DNA of 64,000 bases from Henriciella pelagia (GTDB taxonomy: Bacteria; Pseudomonadota; Alphaproteobacteria; Caulobacterales; Hyphomonadaceae): positions 372,001 to 436,000 of the forward strand of contig NZ_NCSU01000011.1 in NCBI RefSeq assembly GCF_002088945.1, read 5' to 3'. Position 1 is the first letter of the stretch. Every line of letters starts with the position of its first letter. The position numbers and the translations under genes are program-made. The notes beneath the pieces were generated by a model. That model ran no database searches and was not told the DNA's origin. It saw only the letters and a list, made by a program, of their open reading frames with translations. This document shows, in pieces, positions 10,119-20,141 of this stretch.

Positions 10119-10547
10119 ATGCCCCACCGCATTCTGATCGCGACATCGCGCTATTACGAACACATCACCCGCGAGCTGGAGGCTGGAGTAGCCGAAACGC
10201 TTGAAGGCGAAGATGTGACCGCAGAAATCATCGAAGTCCCGGGCGCATTTGAAGTGCCTGGGATTATTGCCATGGCTGCAGATAGTGGGCGCTATGATGG
10301 CTATATCGCTTTGGGTTGCGTTATTCGCGGTGAGACAAGCCATTACGACTATGTGTGTGGAGAGAGCGCCCGCGGCCTTATGCATCTCGCTGTCGAACGC
10401 CGCCTCGCGATCGGATATGGCATTCTGACCGTGGAAAATGAGCAGCAGGCGCTTGTGCGCGCAGATCGCAAGCAGAAGAATAAGGGGCGTGATGCTGCGA
10501 TTGCCTGCCTTGAGATGATCAAGCTTAGAAAGAAATTTGTCGGATGA
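10119..10547 (+). CDS. ribH: 6,7-dimethyl-8-ribityllumazine synthase
   Basis: 142 aa. Joins the RibB product to the ribityl pyrimidine to make lumazine, the substrate of RibE. Visible motifs are VPGAFEVPGII, ALGCVIRGETSHYDYVC with the substrate-binding GETSHYD loop, and GILTVENEQQA. Length is typical of the icosahedral/pentameric family. It overlaps nusB by 4 bp. Confidence 0.96.
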   Translation: MPHRILIATSRYYEHITRELEAGVAETLEGEDVTAEIIEVPGAFEVPGIIAMAADSGRYDGYIALGCVIRGETSHYDYVCGESARGLMHLAVERRLAIGYGILTVENEQQALVRADRKQKNKGRDAAIACLEMIKLRKKFVG

Positions 10548-11020
10548 TCGACACAAGCAAAGTTCCATTTGAAGTAATCCGCGCAAGGCGGGCTGGCGCG
10601 AGGCTTGCCGCTGTACAGGCGCTTTACCAGATGGAGCAGACGAGTGAGGGGTCCAGGGCTGTCATTCGTGAATTTATGGAAGATCGATTGGGGTTCGGAC
10701 CAGACGAGGAACCCGTCGAAGAAGCAGACCCCGACCTGTTCAAGTCCATCGTCAACGGTGTGATCGAACTACAGGGAAAAATCGATCCAGCAATCTTGGC
10801 CAGACTGAACAAGGGATGGAAGCTTTCGCGTCTGGACGCAACGAGCCGCGCCATTTTGCGGGCGGCCACGGCTGAACTGTTGAAGCACGGCGAACTCTCC
10901 AAGGCGGTGATTCTCGATGAATATGTGTCTCTTGCGCACGATTTTTTTGACAAGACCGAGGCGAACTTCGTGAACGCAGTTCTGGACAATATCGCCCGGG
11001 ACCTTCGACCAGAAGAATAG
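10544..11020 (+). CDS. nusB: Transcription antitermination factor NusB
   Basis: 158 aa, all-helical RNA-binding partner of NusE (S10) that keeps RNA polymerase from terminating in rRNA operons. Family signatures are ARRAGARLAAVQALYQMEQT at the N-terminus, WKLSRLDATSRAILRAATAEL, and VILDEYVSLAHDFFDKTEANFVNAVLD near the end. ribH-nusB-thiL is a widespread gene order. Translationally coupled to ribH by the ATGA overlap. Confidence 0.95.
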   Translation: MIDTSKVPFEVIRARRAGARLAAVQALYQMEQTSEGSRAVIREFMEDRLGFGPDEEPVEEADPDLFKSIVNGVIELQGKIDPAILARLNKGWKLSRLDATSRAILRAATAELLKHGELSKAVILDEYVSLAHDFFDKTEANFVNAVLDNIARDLRPEE

Positions 11021-11034
11021 CGACCGTATCCAGC

Positions 11035-11967
11035 ATGGACGAATTCGACTGGATTGCACGTTACCTGAAACCCATCGCCCCTTCGCCCGAAGCTATGGGG
11101 CTGTCGAATGATGTCGGAAAGCTGCTGAGCCACAGTGGTTCGGTCAGGATCGCGACGATGGATACGCTGGCGGCGGGCACTCACTTCCTAAAGACTGACC
11201 CGCTGGACCTGGTTGGGCGCAAGCTCGTCCGGGTGAACGTGTCGGATATTATTTCCAAAGGCGGACTACCCGAGCAGGTTTTGTTGTCCATCGCTTTGCC
11301 TGATGGCTTTTCGGAGCAGGAATTTGAAACGCTCTGCCATGGTATAGGAGGCGAACTCCAGCAGCGCGGAATATCGCTCATCGGCGGCGACACAATCAGA
11401 TTTTCGGGTCCCCTGACGCTGACCATGATGATGACAGGCCGCTGCGAACTGAAGGGGCCGACGCACCGCAATGGAGCAAAGCCTGGCGATGTGTTAATCG
11501 TCACCGGAGTAGTAGGGGCAGGGTATCTGGGCCTTCAGGTCGCGAGAACCGGTAACACTGGCGTATACCTAGATCACTATCGTTGTCCTGAAATCACCGA
11601 GGAGCAGTGGGCTGGAGTCATTTCGGACTTCGCAACGTCATCCCTCGATATTTCGGATGGATTGCTTGCTGATGCGTCTCATCTGGCCGACGCGAGCCGA
11701 CTGGCCTTTTCCATTGACCTAGATCAGGTGCCCTGGGCGGCGGAGCCGAGTGACCTGGAAGAAATGCTCGCACTTGCCACCGGGGGCGATGACTATCAGG
11801 CCCTGTTCACAGTTTCGGCGGATCGATTCGAGAAATTCGAAACCTTAGCTTCTGAGAGGGGGCTGTTCTTCCAACAGGTCGGGTCTGTGTCGGAAGGTTC
11901 TGGGGTGAAAATCCATCGTTCCGGCGTCGCCATACCTTTACCATCTGTAAAAGGTTACACCCACTAG
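11035..11967 (+). CDS. thiL: Thiamine-monophosphate kinase
   Basis: 310 aa. Phosphorylates thiamine phosphate to thiamine diphosphate. Family features: the metal-binding N-terminus, TMDTLAAGTHFL, RKLVRVNVSDIISKGGLPEQ, LIGGDT, and LDISDGLLADASHLADAS. The usual GDDAA near the N-terminus reads SNDVGK here, so one metal-binding aspartate appears replaced; the remaining acidic residues (SDI, ISDGL, GGDDYQ) are kept. The gene follows nusB by 14 bp and closes the rib operon. Confidence 0.92.
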   Translation: MDEFDWIARYLKPIAPSPEAMGLSNDVGKLLSHSGSVRIATMDTLAAGTHFLKTDPLDLVGRKLVRVNVSDIISKGGLPEQVLLSIALPDGFSEQEFETLCHGIGGELQQRGISLIGGDTIRFSGPLTLTMMMTGRCELKGPTHRNGAKPGDVLIVTGVVGAGYLGLQVARTGNTGVYLDHYRCPEITEEQWAGVISDFATSSLDISDGLLADASHLADASRLAFSIDLDQVPWAAEPSDLEEMLALATGGDDYQALFTVSADRFEKFETLASERGLFFQQVGSVSEGSGVKIHRSGVAIPLPSVKGYTH

Positions 11968-12107
11968 CTCTTGCGTAGTGAAATCACCGATTGTGCGAAG
12001 AAGCTTGCTTAACTGAATGCACTTTGGCAGTGACGAGTCACTAACAATAAGGCCAAATGGTCGCAGTCTCTGGCTGGGCCAAAGGCAAAAAGGGAGGAAG
12101 GGCAAAA

Positions 12108-14252
12108 ATGACCCTATGGTTTTACGTGGCACTCGCCGCCGGTCTGGCTGCTGTGCTTTATGGCTGGTTGCAGTCACGATCGATCATGGCTGCGGATGCT
12201 GGCACAGATCGAATGAAGGAAATCGCATCGGCGATCCAGGAAGGCGCGAATGCCTATCTGAAGCGCCAGTACACCACCATTGCCATGGTTGGCGTTGTCG
12301 TTGTGGTGCTCCTGGTGATTGCGTTTCGCAATTGGGAAGTTCCCCTTGGCTTCGTCATTGGTGCTGTACTGTCCGGTGCAGCCGGCTTCATCGGCATGAA
12401 AGTGTCCGTGCAGGCAAACGTCCGCACGACGCAGGCAGCAAGCAAGAGTCTTGCTGGCGGTCTCGCCATGGCATTCAAGTCCGGGGCTGTTACAGGCTTG
12501 CTTGTTGTCGGTCTCGCCCTGATTGGCGTCGTTGTCTATTACGGCTTGCTGACGGGTGCCGTCGGATATGAGCCGAGCGACCGCGCGGTTGTTGATGGTC
12601 TCGTTGCACTCGGCTTCGGTGCGTCACTGATTTCGATCTTTGCACGTCTCGGCGGCGGTATCTTTACCAAAGGTGCTGATGTTGGCGGCGATATGGTCGG
12701 CAAGGTCGAAGCCGGTATCCCGGAAGATGATCCGCGCAACGCCGCGACAATCGCGGACAATGTGGGTGACAATGTCGGCGATTGTGCCGGCATGGCAGCT
12801 GACCTGTTCGAGACTTATGCTGTGACAATTGTCGCGACCATGGTTCTTGGCGCGATCTATTTCAGTGGCCTTGGCTATCTGGGTTCCATCATGCTCCTGC
12901 CGCTCGCGATCTGCGCGGTGTGTATCCTCGCCTCGATTGCAGGGACCTGGTTCGTGAAGCTCGGCAAGGGCTCCACGAACATTATGGGCGCTCTTTACAA
13001 GGGCCTTATCGCAACGGGCATATTCTCGTTGATCGGTCTCGCTGTTGCTATCAACTGGGGCCTTCCGAACGGTTTTGGTGTCCTTGATGGCGCAGGTGCC
13101 GCACTCGGTCTTGCAACGACAGTGACAGGTATGGACCTGTTTCTCTGCGGCGTCGCAGGACTCGGCGTGACAGCACTGATCGTGGTGATCACGGAATACT
13201 ATACCGGCACCGGATATCGTCCGGTTAAATCCGTGGCTAAATCGTCAGAGTCCGGTCACGGCACGAATGTGATTCAGGGGCTCGCCGTGTCGCTGGAATC
13301 CACCGCTCTGCCAGCAATTACCATCATTGCAGGCATCATCCTGACCTTCAATCTGGCTGGACTTTACGGCATCGCCATCGCAACGACGACGATGCTTGCT
13401 CTTGCCGGCATGATCGTGGCGTTGGACGCATTTGGCCCGGTGACGGACAATGCTGGCGGCATCGCTGAAATGTCCGACCTTCCAGGCTCGGTACGCGACA
13501 CAACGGATGCGCTCGACGCGGTTGGCAACACCACCAAGGCCGTGACGAAAGGTTACGCAATCGGATCTGCCGGTCTTGGTGCGCTCGTGCTGTTTGCGGC
13601 CTATTCGGAGGATTTGAAGTATTTTGCGGTCAATGCCGCAGAGGGCAGCGTTCTTCAGGGTGTTGCAGTCAATTTCTCCATCGCGAACCCATACGTGGTT
13701 GTCGGCCTTCTATTCGGCGGTCTTCTGCCATTCCTGTTCGGCGGCATGTCCATGATGGCTGTCGGCCGTGCGGCGCAGTCAGTCGTGGAAGAAGTTCGTC
13801 GGCAATTCCGCGAGATGCCAGGTATCATGAAGGGAGAGGTAAAGCCGGACTATAGTCGTGCGGTCGACATCCTCACCCGTGCAGCCATCAAGGAAATGGT
13901 CGTTCCATCCATGCTGCCTGTACTCTCGCCAATTGTGCTCCTTCTGGTTATCTGGTGGATCGCTGGAATTTCCTCAGCGCTCGCCGCTGTCGGCGCCATG
14001 CTGCTCGGTGTGATCGTGACCGGTCTTTTCGTGGCCATCTCGATGACGTCCGGCGGCGGTGCGTGGGACAATGCCAAGAAGTACATTGAGGACGGCAATC
14101 ACGGCGGCAAGGGGTCAGAAGCCCACAAGGCTGCTGTGACAGGTGACACGGTTGGTGACCCTTATAAGGACACCGCAGGACCAGCTGTGAACCCGATGAT
14201 CAAGATTACGAACATCGTAGCGCTTCTGATGCTCGCAGTGCTGGCGCATTGA
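12108..14252 (+). CDS. hppA: Membrane-bound proton-translocating pyrophosphatase, K+-independent type
   Basis: About 714 aa from ATG 12108 with GGGAGGAAGG upstream (an in-frame ATG at 12057 would add 17 polar residues). An inner-membrane enzyme with around 16 helices that pumps H+ using pyrophosphate. The catalytic stretch is present: [20 protein letters not shown] and [20 protein letters not shown], plus the C-terminal [20 protein letters not shown]. The determinant reads [10 protein letters not shown]; a lysine at this place marks the K+-independent subfamily (K+-dependent enzymes have GNTTAA). It is a single-gene unit ended by a strong terminator. Confidence 0.96.
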   Translation: MTLWFYVALAAGLAAVLYGWLQSRSIMAADAGTDRMKEIASAIQEGANAYLKRQYTTIAMVGVVVVVLLVIAFRNWEVPLGFVIGAVLSGAAGFIGMKVSVQANVRTTQAASKSLAGGLAMAFKSGAVTGLLVVGLALIGVVVYYGLLTGAVGYEPSDRAVVDGLVALGFGASLISIFARLGGGIFTKGADVGGDMVGKVEAGIPEDDPRNAATIADNVGDNVGDCAGMAADLFETYAVTIVATMVLGAIYFSGLGYLGSIMLLPLAICAVCILASIAGTWFVKLGKGSTNIMGALYKGLIATGIFSLIGLAVAINWGLPNGFGVLDGAGAALGLATTVTGMDLFLCGVAGLGVTALIVVITEYYTGTGYRPVKSVAKSSESGHGTNVIQGLAVSLESTALPAITIIAGIILTFNLAGLYGIAIATTTMLALAGMIVALDAFGPVTDNAGGIAEMSDLPGSVRDTTDALDAVGNTTKAVTKGYAIGSAGLGALVLFAAYSEDLKYFAVNAAEGSVLQGVAVNFSIANPYVVVGLLFGGLLPFLFGGMSMMAVGRAAQSVVEEVRRQFREMPGIMKGEVKPDYSRAVDILTRAAIKEMVVPSMLPVLSPIVLLLVIWWIAGISSALAAVGAMLLGVIVTGLFVAISMTSGGGAWDNAKKYIEDGNHGGKGSEAHKAAVTGDTVGDPYKDTAGPAVNPMIKITNIVALLMLAVLAH

Positions 14253-14276
14253 TTGTTGAGTGCCAGTAAAACAAGA

Positions 14277-14307
14277 AGCCCCGGCCAGATCGGCCGGGGC
14301 TTTTTTT
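14277..14307 (+). terminator. Rho-independent terminator of hppA
   Basis: GC-rich perfect stem (GCCCCGGCC / GGCCGGGGC around an AGATC-type loop) followed directly by seven T. It sits 25 bp after the hppA stop. bamE ends 24 bp beyond it on the other strand; the A-tract on the left side is short, so it mainly serves hppA. Confidence 0.9.
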
Positions 14308-14330
14308 ATCATGCTTGCTGTCTGACTCGA

Positions 14331-14810
14331 CTAGTTGCGTCGTCCGGTGGGGTTCCCAGGCGTCGCTTCGTTTGTGGCGGGTAGCACAGCGCGGCCGACA
14401 TTGCCGAAGATCTGTTCCCAAAGCCCCAACTCGCGGCCGAGTGTTGGTGTTTCACGCGAGGCGTAGTTGATGACGCGTCCATCGTCCTGGTCGTATTCCA
14501 GCACTTCCTCCACAACATCTTCATCACTGAAGCGGATGGCGGTTACCGTCCGGGTCGAAATCTGGGGGCGATAAAATGCGAAACGCTCCTGGATCGTGCT
14601 AATGTACACCCAGGTGTTGTCGTCAAAGATGCTCTCGGTTGAAGGTGAGCCAAGTTGGGCGAGCACGCTTGAGCGTGTGTCAATTCCTGGAGTAATCGCA
14701 TTCGGTGCTACTTCGTCGGGCGCATAGCCGTGATAGGCTTTTACGGGTGAGATGCAGCCGGTTGCGAGGCAGGCGACGGCCAGGCTGGCGATGAATGAGC
14801 GTTTGACCAT
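14331..14810 (-). CDS. bamE: Outer membrane assembly factor BamE (SmpA/OmlA family lipoprotein)
   Basis: 159 aa. Signal peptide with lipobox LATGC gives a lipoprotein with Cys19 at the mature N-terminus. The SmpA/OmlA core follows: GIDTRSSVLAQLGSPSTESIFDDNTWVYIS with the conserved turn and two-strand layout, then a short C-terminal tail. BamE is a small subunit of the outer-membrane beta-barrel assembly machine. It is divergent from the CBP3-type chaperone gene, as in many alphaproteobacteria. Confidence 0.9.
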   Translation of the reverse strand: MVKRSFIASLAVACLATGCISPVKAYHGYAPDEVAPNAITPGIDTRSSVLAQLGSPSTESIFDDNTWVYISTIQERFAFYRPQISTRTVTAIRFSDEDVVEEVLEYDQDDGRVINYASRETPTLGRELGLWEQIFGNVGRAVLPATNEATPGNPTGRRN

Positions 14811-14892
14811 TCGGGTTTCCTTCTACTTCCTTACCGATTACAGGGCCGGGGAGCCTATTGGCAAGTTACGGAGCGCACAATTGAGCTGGTTG

Positions 14893-15429
14893 ATGGACAG
14901 ATTGTTTCCGAAAAAGGCGGCGATAGAAGGCGCTGCGGATCGCCTGTACGAAGGCCTGGTTCATGCCGCTCGTTCGACGTGGCTGTTCACGGAGGGCGGA
15001 TTCGAGGACAGCTTTAGTGGGCGCTTCAATGCCATAGCGTTGCATGGCGGATTGCTTTTGCCGGAACTTGAGCGAAGGGGAGGGCGAGGTCCGGTCTTGT
15101 CGCGCGCTGTGTACACGCGCATCTTTGATGGACTCGACGCAGGTTTACGCGAAACCGGGGTCGGTGATGCGTCAATCGCCAGAAAAGTTCGAAAGTTCGG
15201 AGAATCATTCTTCGGCTTGGGCAATGCCATTAGAGACGCCCTGGCTGCATCAGACAGCAGGACTGGTATTGCTGCTGTGCTGGAACGCAATGAAGTGGCC
15301 GCCGCAGATGAAGCGGACAAGCTTGCCGACTATGTCATTGACTTTGCACAACATCTTTCGAGCCTGTCGGATGAAACGCTCTTCGACGGAGATGCAGGAC
15401 TAGTCTTCATGGGAAAAAGGGCAGACTGA
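14893..15429 (+). CDS. Ubiquinol-cytochrome c chaperone (CBP3) family protein
   Basis: 178 aa from ATG 14893 (MDRLFPKK). It matches the bacterial relatives of mitochondrial CBP3, which help assemble cytochrome b of the bc1 complex: YEGLVHAARSTWLF, DSFSGRFNAIALHGGLLL, the LSRAVYTRIFDGLDAGLRETGVGD region, and GNAIRDALAA. The stretch upstream of 14893 overlaps the bamE promoter and is not protein-like. It is followed by plsX 72 bp later; the DUF177/YceD gene often found between these two in alphaproteobacteria is not here. Confidence 0.85.
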   Translation: MDRLFPKKAAIEGAADRLYEGLVHAARSTWLFTEGGFEDSFSGRFNAIALHGGLLLPELERRGGRGPVLSRAVYTRIFDGLDAGLRETGVGDASIARKVRKFGESFFGLGNAIRDALAASDSRTGIAAVLERNEVAAADEADKLADYVIDFAQHLSSLSDETLFDGDAGLVFMGKRAD

Positions 15430-15501
15430 GCGGTAGCCGTCGCTTGCTTCGGAAAAGCAGGGTGCTAGTGTCCGCGCGAGTCACGGGCCCATCAGATAAT
15501 T

Positions 15502-16539
15502 ATGAAACCGATTTCTCTTTCTGTTGATGCCATGGGCGGCGACGCCGCACCGGACGTGGTAATCGATGGTCTCGACCTTTTTTTCGCGACCCGCTCGGAC
15601 GCACATGTCATCCTTCACGGAAATGCCGATCTGTTGACGACTTCGGTTCAATCGCGGTCATGGTCCGACGCCTGTACAATTGTGGACCAACCCGATGTGG
15701 TCGCCATGGATGCCAAGCCGTCATCGGCATTGCGCAGAGCGAAGGGCACCAGCATGTGGGGCATGATCGAAACTGTGAAGCAGGGCGAAGCCCATGCTGG
15801 TGTGTCAGCCGGCAATACGGGTGCCCTGATGGCGATGTCGATGCTTGCGCTCCGCAAGATGCCTGGTGTGCACCGGCCTGGAATGACTGCGGTCTGGCCG
15901 ACGCTCAAAGGGCGGTCCGTCGTTCTGGATGTCGGTGCCAATCTGGATGCCGACGCCGAACAGCTTGTTGAGTTTGCGGTCATGGGTGAATCCTATGCCC
16001 GCGCAGTGTTCGGCAAGGAAAAGCCAACGGTTGGTCTGCTGAATATCGGCTCGGAAGAAGAGAAGGGTCGCGACGCCATCAAGCTTGCCGCTGAGCTCCT
16101 TCGAAACCGTGACCTGGGTATCGACTTCAGGGGGTTCATCGAGGGCAATGATATATCGACCGGTTTGGTCGATGTCGTGGTGACGGACGGATTCACCGGC
16201 AACGTGGCACTGAAGACGGCGGAAGGCACGGCCCGGCTTGTCTCGACCTATGTGCGCGCGGCCCTGTCCTCAAGCCTGCTGTCCAAGGCAGGCGCAGCGC
16301 TGGCCGCTTCCGGCCTCCGCGAACTGAAATCAAAGCTCAATCCTTCAAGCGTCAATGGTGGGGTCTTGCTCGGATTGAACGGGGTCATCGTCAAGAGCCA
16401 TGGCGGTACCGACGCGGAAGGGTTCTCCACCGCTGTAAAATTGGCTGCGGACCTCGCCCAGAGCAGCTATATGGATGAGGTGGCTGCAGGTCTGAACCGG
16501 GTGTCGAGGCTCGGGACTTCTCCGGAAACAGTTGAATAA
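15502..16539 (+). CDS. plsX: Phosphate acyltransferase PlsX
   Basis: 345 aa. Makes acyl-phosphate from acyl-ACP for phospholipid synthesis. Family motifs: [15 protein letters not shown] at the N-terminus, [36 protein letters not shown], and [17 protein letters not shown]. Its TAA shares one base with the ATG of fabH, so the two are coupled in a lipid-initiation operon with ihfA and merR behind. Confidence 0.96.
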   Translation: MKPISLSVDAMGGDAAPDVVIDGLDLFFATRSDAHVILHGNADLLTTSVQSRSWSDACTIVDQPDVVAMDAKPSSALRRAKGTSMWGMIETVKQGEAHAGVSAGNTGALMAMSMLALRKMPGVHRPGMTAVWPTLKGRSVVLDVGANLDADAEQLVEFAVMGESYARAVFGKEKPTVGLLNIGSEEEKGRDAIKLAAELLRNRDLGIDFRGFIEGNDISTGLVDVVVTDGFTGNVALKTAEGTARLVSTYVRAALSSSLLSKAGAALAASGLRELKSKLNPSSVNGGVLLGLNGVIVKSHGGTDAEGFSTAVKLAADLAQSSYMDEVAAGLNRVSRLGTSPETVE

Positions 16540-17507
16540 TGACACAAAGAACAAGCTTTATCCGAGGCTCTGGTGCCTATCTTCCATCCCGCATTCTCAC
16601 AAATGACGACCTGTCCCGCATGGTCGACACGTCGGATGAATGGATCCGGGAACGAACCGGTATCCATCAGAGGCACATTGCGGCAGACGATGAGGTCACG
16701 TCGGATCTTGCAACCGCCTCCGCGCGCGATGCATTGGACAATGCCGGGATTGATACAGGTGACGTGGACCTGATCGTTGTTGCGACAACGACTCCGGATC
16801 AGACTTTTCCCGCGACAGCAACCTCTGTCCAGGCAAAGCTCGGCATTCATGGCGGCGCAGCATTCGACGTTCAGGCGGTTTGCTCAGGGTTCCTTTTTGC
16901 GCTGGCCACTGCCGATTCCATGCTTCGCCAGGGACTGTTCAATACGGCGCTGGTTATTGGCGCCGAAACTTTCACGCGCATCCTGGACTGGTCCGACCGA
17001 GGCACCTGTGTCCTGTTTGGAGATGGAAGCGGCGCGGTCGTCCTGCAGGCCGCGCAGGGCAACAGCGATGAAGGGATCATTGCTCATCACATCCGCACTG
17101 ACGGCACCAAGAAGGACCTTCTTTACGTTGACGGCGGCGTGTCATCGACCGGAACGATCGGTCACGTCCGCATGCAGGGCAACCAGGTGTTCAAGCATGC
17201 GGTAACCAATATCTCGAGTGCAATTCAGCAGGTCCTCGACGATACAGATCACTCCGTTGAAGATATCGACTGGTTCGTTCCGCATCAGGCCAATCAGCGT
17301 ATCCTGAATGGCGTTGCCCGCAAAATGGGGCTCGACGAAGAAAAAGTCGTCTCGACAGTTGCCAAGCACGGAAATACATCAGCTGCATCCATTCCCCTCG
17401 CCTTGCACACAGCGATTAGCGACGGCAGGATCAAATCTGGAGATCTTGTGCTAAGTGAAGCCATGGGTGGCGGCTTTTCATGGGGTGCCTCTCTCTTCAG
17501 GCTGTAA
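16539..17507 (+). CDS. fabH: Beta-ketoacyl-ACP synthase III
   Basis: 322 aa. Starts fatty acid synthesis by condensing acetyl-CoA with malonyl-ACP. The Cys-His-Asn triad is visible: C115 in [14 protein letters not shown]249 in [11 protein letters not shown], and N279 in [25 protein letters not shown] ends the protein as usual. Overlaps plsX by one base. Confidence 0.97.
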   Translation: MTQRTSFIRGSGAYLPSRILTNDDLSRMVDTSDEWIRERTGIHQRHIAADDEVTSDLATASARDALDNAGIDTGDVDLIVVATTTPDQTFPATATSVQAKLGIHGGAAFDVQAVCSGFLFALATADSMLRQGLFNTALVIGAETFTRILDWSDRGTCVLFGDGSGAVVLQAAQGNSDEGIIAHHIRTDGTKKDLLYVDGGVSSTGTIGHVRMQGNQVFKHAVTNISSAIQQVLDDTDHSVEDIDWFVPHQANQRILNGVARKMGLDEEKVVSTVAKHGNTSAASIPLALHTAISDGRIKSGDLVLSEAMGGGFSWGASLFRL

Positions 17508-17556
17508 TTCTTTCATTAAGAAATCAGCCTTATCTGTTAACCAGAGGAGCTGATCA

Positions 17557-17853
17557 GTGAGCAGTAAGACCGTTACACGAGTAGAACTGGCCGACGCGAT
17601 TGTTCGCGAGGTAGGGCTGACGCGTCAGGAGTCGGGAGACTTGCTGGACCGTATGCTCGAAATGATTGGCAAAAGCCTCGAGCATGAGAACGAAGTGAAG
17701 CTTTCACGCTTCGGGAATTTCGTTGTCCGGAAGAAAGCTGCCCGGTCCGGGCGGAATCCGAAGACGGGCGTAGAAGCCAAGATCTCCGCCCGCCGTGTTG
17801 TGACGTTCAAACCTTCTCCCATGCTCAAGTCCAAGGTCGAAGAAGCAAATTGA
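17557..17853 (+). CDS. ihfA: Integration host factor alpha subunit
   Basis: 98 aa from GTG 17557 behind AGAGGAG. DNA-bending HU/IHF family: KTVTRVELADAIVREVGLTRQES, then the DNA-binding beta-arm with GRNPKTGVEAKISARRVVTFKPS. Sequence and location (between fabH and a merR gene) fit the alpha subunit. Basic nucleoid protein acting with IhfB. Confidence 0.93.
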   Translation: MSSKTVTRVELADAIVREVGLTRQESGDLLDRMLEMIGKSLEHENEVKLSRFGNFVVRKKAARSGRNPKTGVEAKISARRVVTFKPSPMLKSKVEEAN

Positions 17854-17865
17854 GAGAGATAGCAC

Positions 17866-18372
17866 ATGCCTGCAGCCGCCAAACGTGTAGAGAAATCAGC
17901 CGATGCCTATCGTTCGATTGGAGAAGCTGCTGACGAGCTTGGGCTGCAACCCCATGTGCTGCGCTATTGGGAAGGAAAATTTACGCGCCATCTGAAGCCT
18001 CTCAAGCGGCCCGACGGCCGACGCATGTTTCGGCCCGAAGACATGACGGCTCTGAAGGCGATTCAGCTGCTGGTACACGATCGTGGACTCACTCTCAAAG
18101 GCGCAGAACAACTCCTCAACGAGCAAGGCGTCGAAAAGGTGTTGGCAGGGCAGGCGATCCTGACCGTTGCGGGCGACGACGCCTCCATGGACAGTCCAGC
18201 GAGAAAACTGCAGGAAACCGTGCAGGCAGCGTTCGCAGCAAGTCAGAATACGGCAGAGACGTCGGTTGCCGCCCCGGCCGGGGCGGCGCGCGATCGTCTC
18301 GAAGCCATGCTCTCCGATCTTGAAGACATCAAGCAACGGCTTGATTCGGTCAGGCTGGCTCGCGCGGCTTGA
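17866..18372 (+). CDS. MerR family transcriptional regulator
   Basis: 168 aa. N-terminal winged helix-turn-helix of the MerR type: YRSIGEAADELGLQPHVLRYWE and RRMFRPEDMTALKAIQLLVHDRGLTLKGAEQLL. The C-terminal half is a poorly conserved Ala-rich tail ending in a short coiled-coil-like stretch (RLEAMLSDLEDIKQRLDSV), with no cysteine metal site. This ihfA-merR pair is widely conserved in alphaproteobacteria; its target is unknown. Confidence 0.88.
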   Translation: MPAAAKRVEKSADAYRSIGEAADELGLQPHVLRYWEGKFTRHLKPLKRPDGRRMFRPEDMTALKAIQLLVHDRGLTLKGAEQLLNEQGVEKVLAGQAILTVAGDDASMDSPARKLQETVQAAFAASQNTAETSVAAPAGAARDRLEAMLSDLEDIKQRLDSVRLARAA

Positions 18373-18386
18373 CGCAGCATGAGTGA

Positions 18387-18415
18387 TTGCATTCCAAAAT
18401 GACCGCGATTAAGCA
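18387..18415 (+). promoter_or_regulatory. Possible promoter of tRNA-Pro
   Basis: TTGCAT at 18387-18392 and TAAGCA at 18410-18415 with a 17-bp spacer, ending 9 bp before the tRNA. The -10 is a weak match; this is the best candidate in the short gap after merR. Confidence 0.35.
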
Positions 18416-18424
18416 GGCGCTAGT

Positions 18425-18501
18425 CGGAGCGTAGCGCAGCCCGGTAGCGCACTTGTCTGGGGGACAAGGGGTCGTGGGTTCGAATCCCGCCGCTCCGACC
18501 A
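18425..18501 (+). tRNA. tRNA-Pro (GGG)
   Basis: 77-nt cloverleaf. Acceptor CGGAGCG pairs with CGCTCCG, followed by discriminator A and encoded CCA. The anticodon stem CTTGT/ACAAG encloses CTGGGGG, giving anticodon GGG. The T arm is GGGTTCGAATCCC-like. It lies between merR and glpK; a short T run after the CCA may help termination. Confidence 0.97.
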
Positions 18502-18508
18502 TTTTTCC

Positions 18509-20014
18509 TCACCGGTCCAGGCTGGCGCGGTACAATGTTGATTTTACCGCCTTGTCCCAGCCGGAAATATACTGATTACGGATCCTGCTGTTCATCGTCG
18601 GCGTGAAACTGCGTTCTGCCTGCCAGAGGTCTTCGAGTTTTTCGACACTGCTGAATACGCCCGCATTGAGACCGGCGAGAAAAGCTGCACCGCGTGCGGT
18701 GCTTTCGATTATTTCTGGGCGATCGACATCAACGTCGAGAATGTCTGAAAGAAACTGCACGAACCAGTTATTTCCAACCATACCACCATCGACGCGAAGC
18801 CGGTTTAGTTTCACACCATCTGCCTCAAGGGCTTTTGCAAGGTCGAGCGTTTGGTAGGCGACCGATTCCAACGCAGCCCGGACCAATTCGGCCTGACTGG
18901 TAGACCTCGTCAGTCCATAAATAGCCCCCCGGGCATCCGCGTCCCAGTGGGGCGCTCCCAGACCCGTGAACGCCGGAACCATGTAAAGCCCCGCATTGGA
19001 TTCGACGGAACTCGCAAGAGCCTCTGTGTCGGAAGCAGACTTTATGAGCTGCATTTCATCGCGCAGCCATTGGCTGACGGCACCGGCGATGAAGATTGAG
19101 CCCTCAATCGCATATTGCGGTTCGGTACCGGTTCGGCATGCCACGGTCGACAGCAAGCGGTTGGACGACTGAACCAGTTCGCCTCCTGTGTTTGCCAGCA
19201 GAAAGCAACCTGTCCCGTAGGTGCTCTTGACCATTCCAGGATGCCAGCATGCCTGTCCGAACGCCGCAGCCTGCTGATCGCCGGCGACACCCATAATTGG
19301 AATGGAGCGACCAAAGAGATCGGGCTTCGTGTCACCGAACCAAGCTGAGCTGGGCCTTACTTCCGGGAGTTGAATTTCCCCGATGCCCAGCCATCCCATA
19401 ATTTCACGATCCCAGCCCCCATTCTGAATGTTGTAGATGAGCGTGCGGCTGGCATTCGTTTCATCTGTGAGGTGCATCTGCCCACCCGTTAGACGATGGA
19501 TCAGAAAGCTGTCGACCGTACCGAAGGCGAGTCGGCCGTCCGAAGACAGGCGGGCTGCCCGATCCCAATTGCGCAGCATCCAGGCAAGCTTGGTGCCTGA
19601 AAAATATGGATCAATCGTGAGACCGGTGCGCTCACTGATTGCAGCCTCGCGTCCGTCTGCTCTCAACTGTGTGCAAATGTCCGCAGTTCTTCGGTCCTGC
19701 CAGACGATAGCGCGGCCAATAACGTCGCCGGAAACGGCATCCCATGTGACGGTGGTTTCGCGCTGGTTGGTGATGCCAATGGACACAATCTCGGCGTCGC
19801 CACCGCGTTCCGCCTCTGCCATGGCGCTCTGCGCCGTTCGGAGCGTCGATAGCCAGATATCTTCGGCATCATGCTCCACCCAGCCGGATCGTGGAAAGTG
19901 CTGAGGGAACTCTTCCTGTGCAAGCGCAACGATGCGTCCATGCGTGTTAAATACGAGCGCACGGCTGGAGGTGGTGCCCTGATCGAGACATAGAATGAGT
20001 GGACGTTTAATCAT
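18509..20014 (-). CDS. glpK: Glycerol kinase
   Basis: 501 aa from ATG 20014 ([20 protein letters not shown]); a TTG at 20059 would add 15 unlikely residues. FGGY-family kinase that makes glycerol 3-phosphate from glycerol. [12 protein letters not shown] binds phosphate, [11 protein letters not shown] and [14 protein letters not shown] are typical, and [16 protein letters not shown] plus [20 protein letters not shown] complete the FGGY core. It stands without glpF or glpD and is divergent from the GGDEF/EAL gene. Confidence 0.96.
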   Translation of the reverse strand: MIKRPLILCLDQGTTSSRALVFNTHGRIVALAQEEFPQHFPRSGWVEHDAEDIWLSTLRTAQSAMAEAERGGDAEIVSIGITNQRETTVTWDAVSGDVIGRAIVWQDRRTADICTQLRADGREAAISERTGLTIDPYFSGTKLAWMLRNWDRAARLSSDGRLAFGTVDSFLIHRLTGGQMHLTDETNASRTLIYNIQNGGWDREIMGWLGIGEIQLPEVRPSSAWFGDTKPDLFGRSIPIMGVAGDQQAAAFGQACWHPGMVKSTYGTGCFLLANTGGELVQSSNRLLSTVACRTGTEPQYAIEGSIFIAGAVSQWLRDEMQLIKSASDTEALASSVESNAGLYMVPAFTGLGAPHWDADARGAIYGLTRSTSQAELVRAALESVAYQTLDLAKALEADGVKLNRLRVDGGMVGNNWFVQFLSDILDVDVDRPEIIESTARGAAFLAGLNAGVFSSVEKLEDLWQAERSFTPTMNSRIRNQYISGWDKAVKSTLYRASLDR

Positions 20015-20141
20015 TTTCGAACCGTAAACTGAGACGTCGATTTCGGCCAGATAGATCAAATTTGACGGATTAGCCTACTCTGATCTTCACGCTTTATCGG
20101 TAACTTTCACGCTGCCGAGCAAATGCAAGCAGGAGTCGGGG

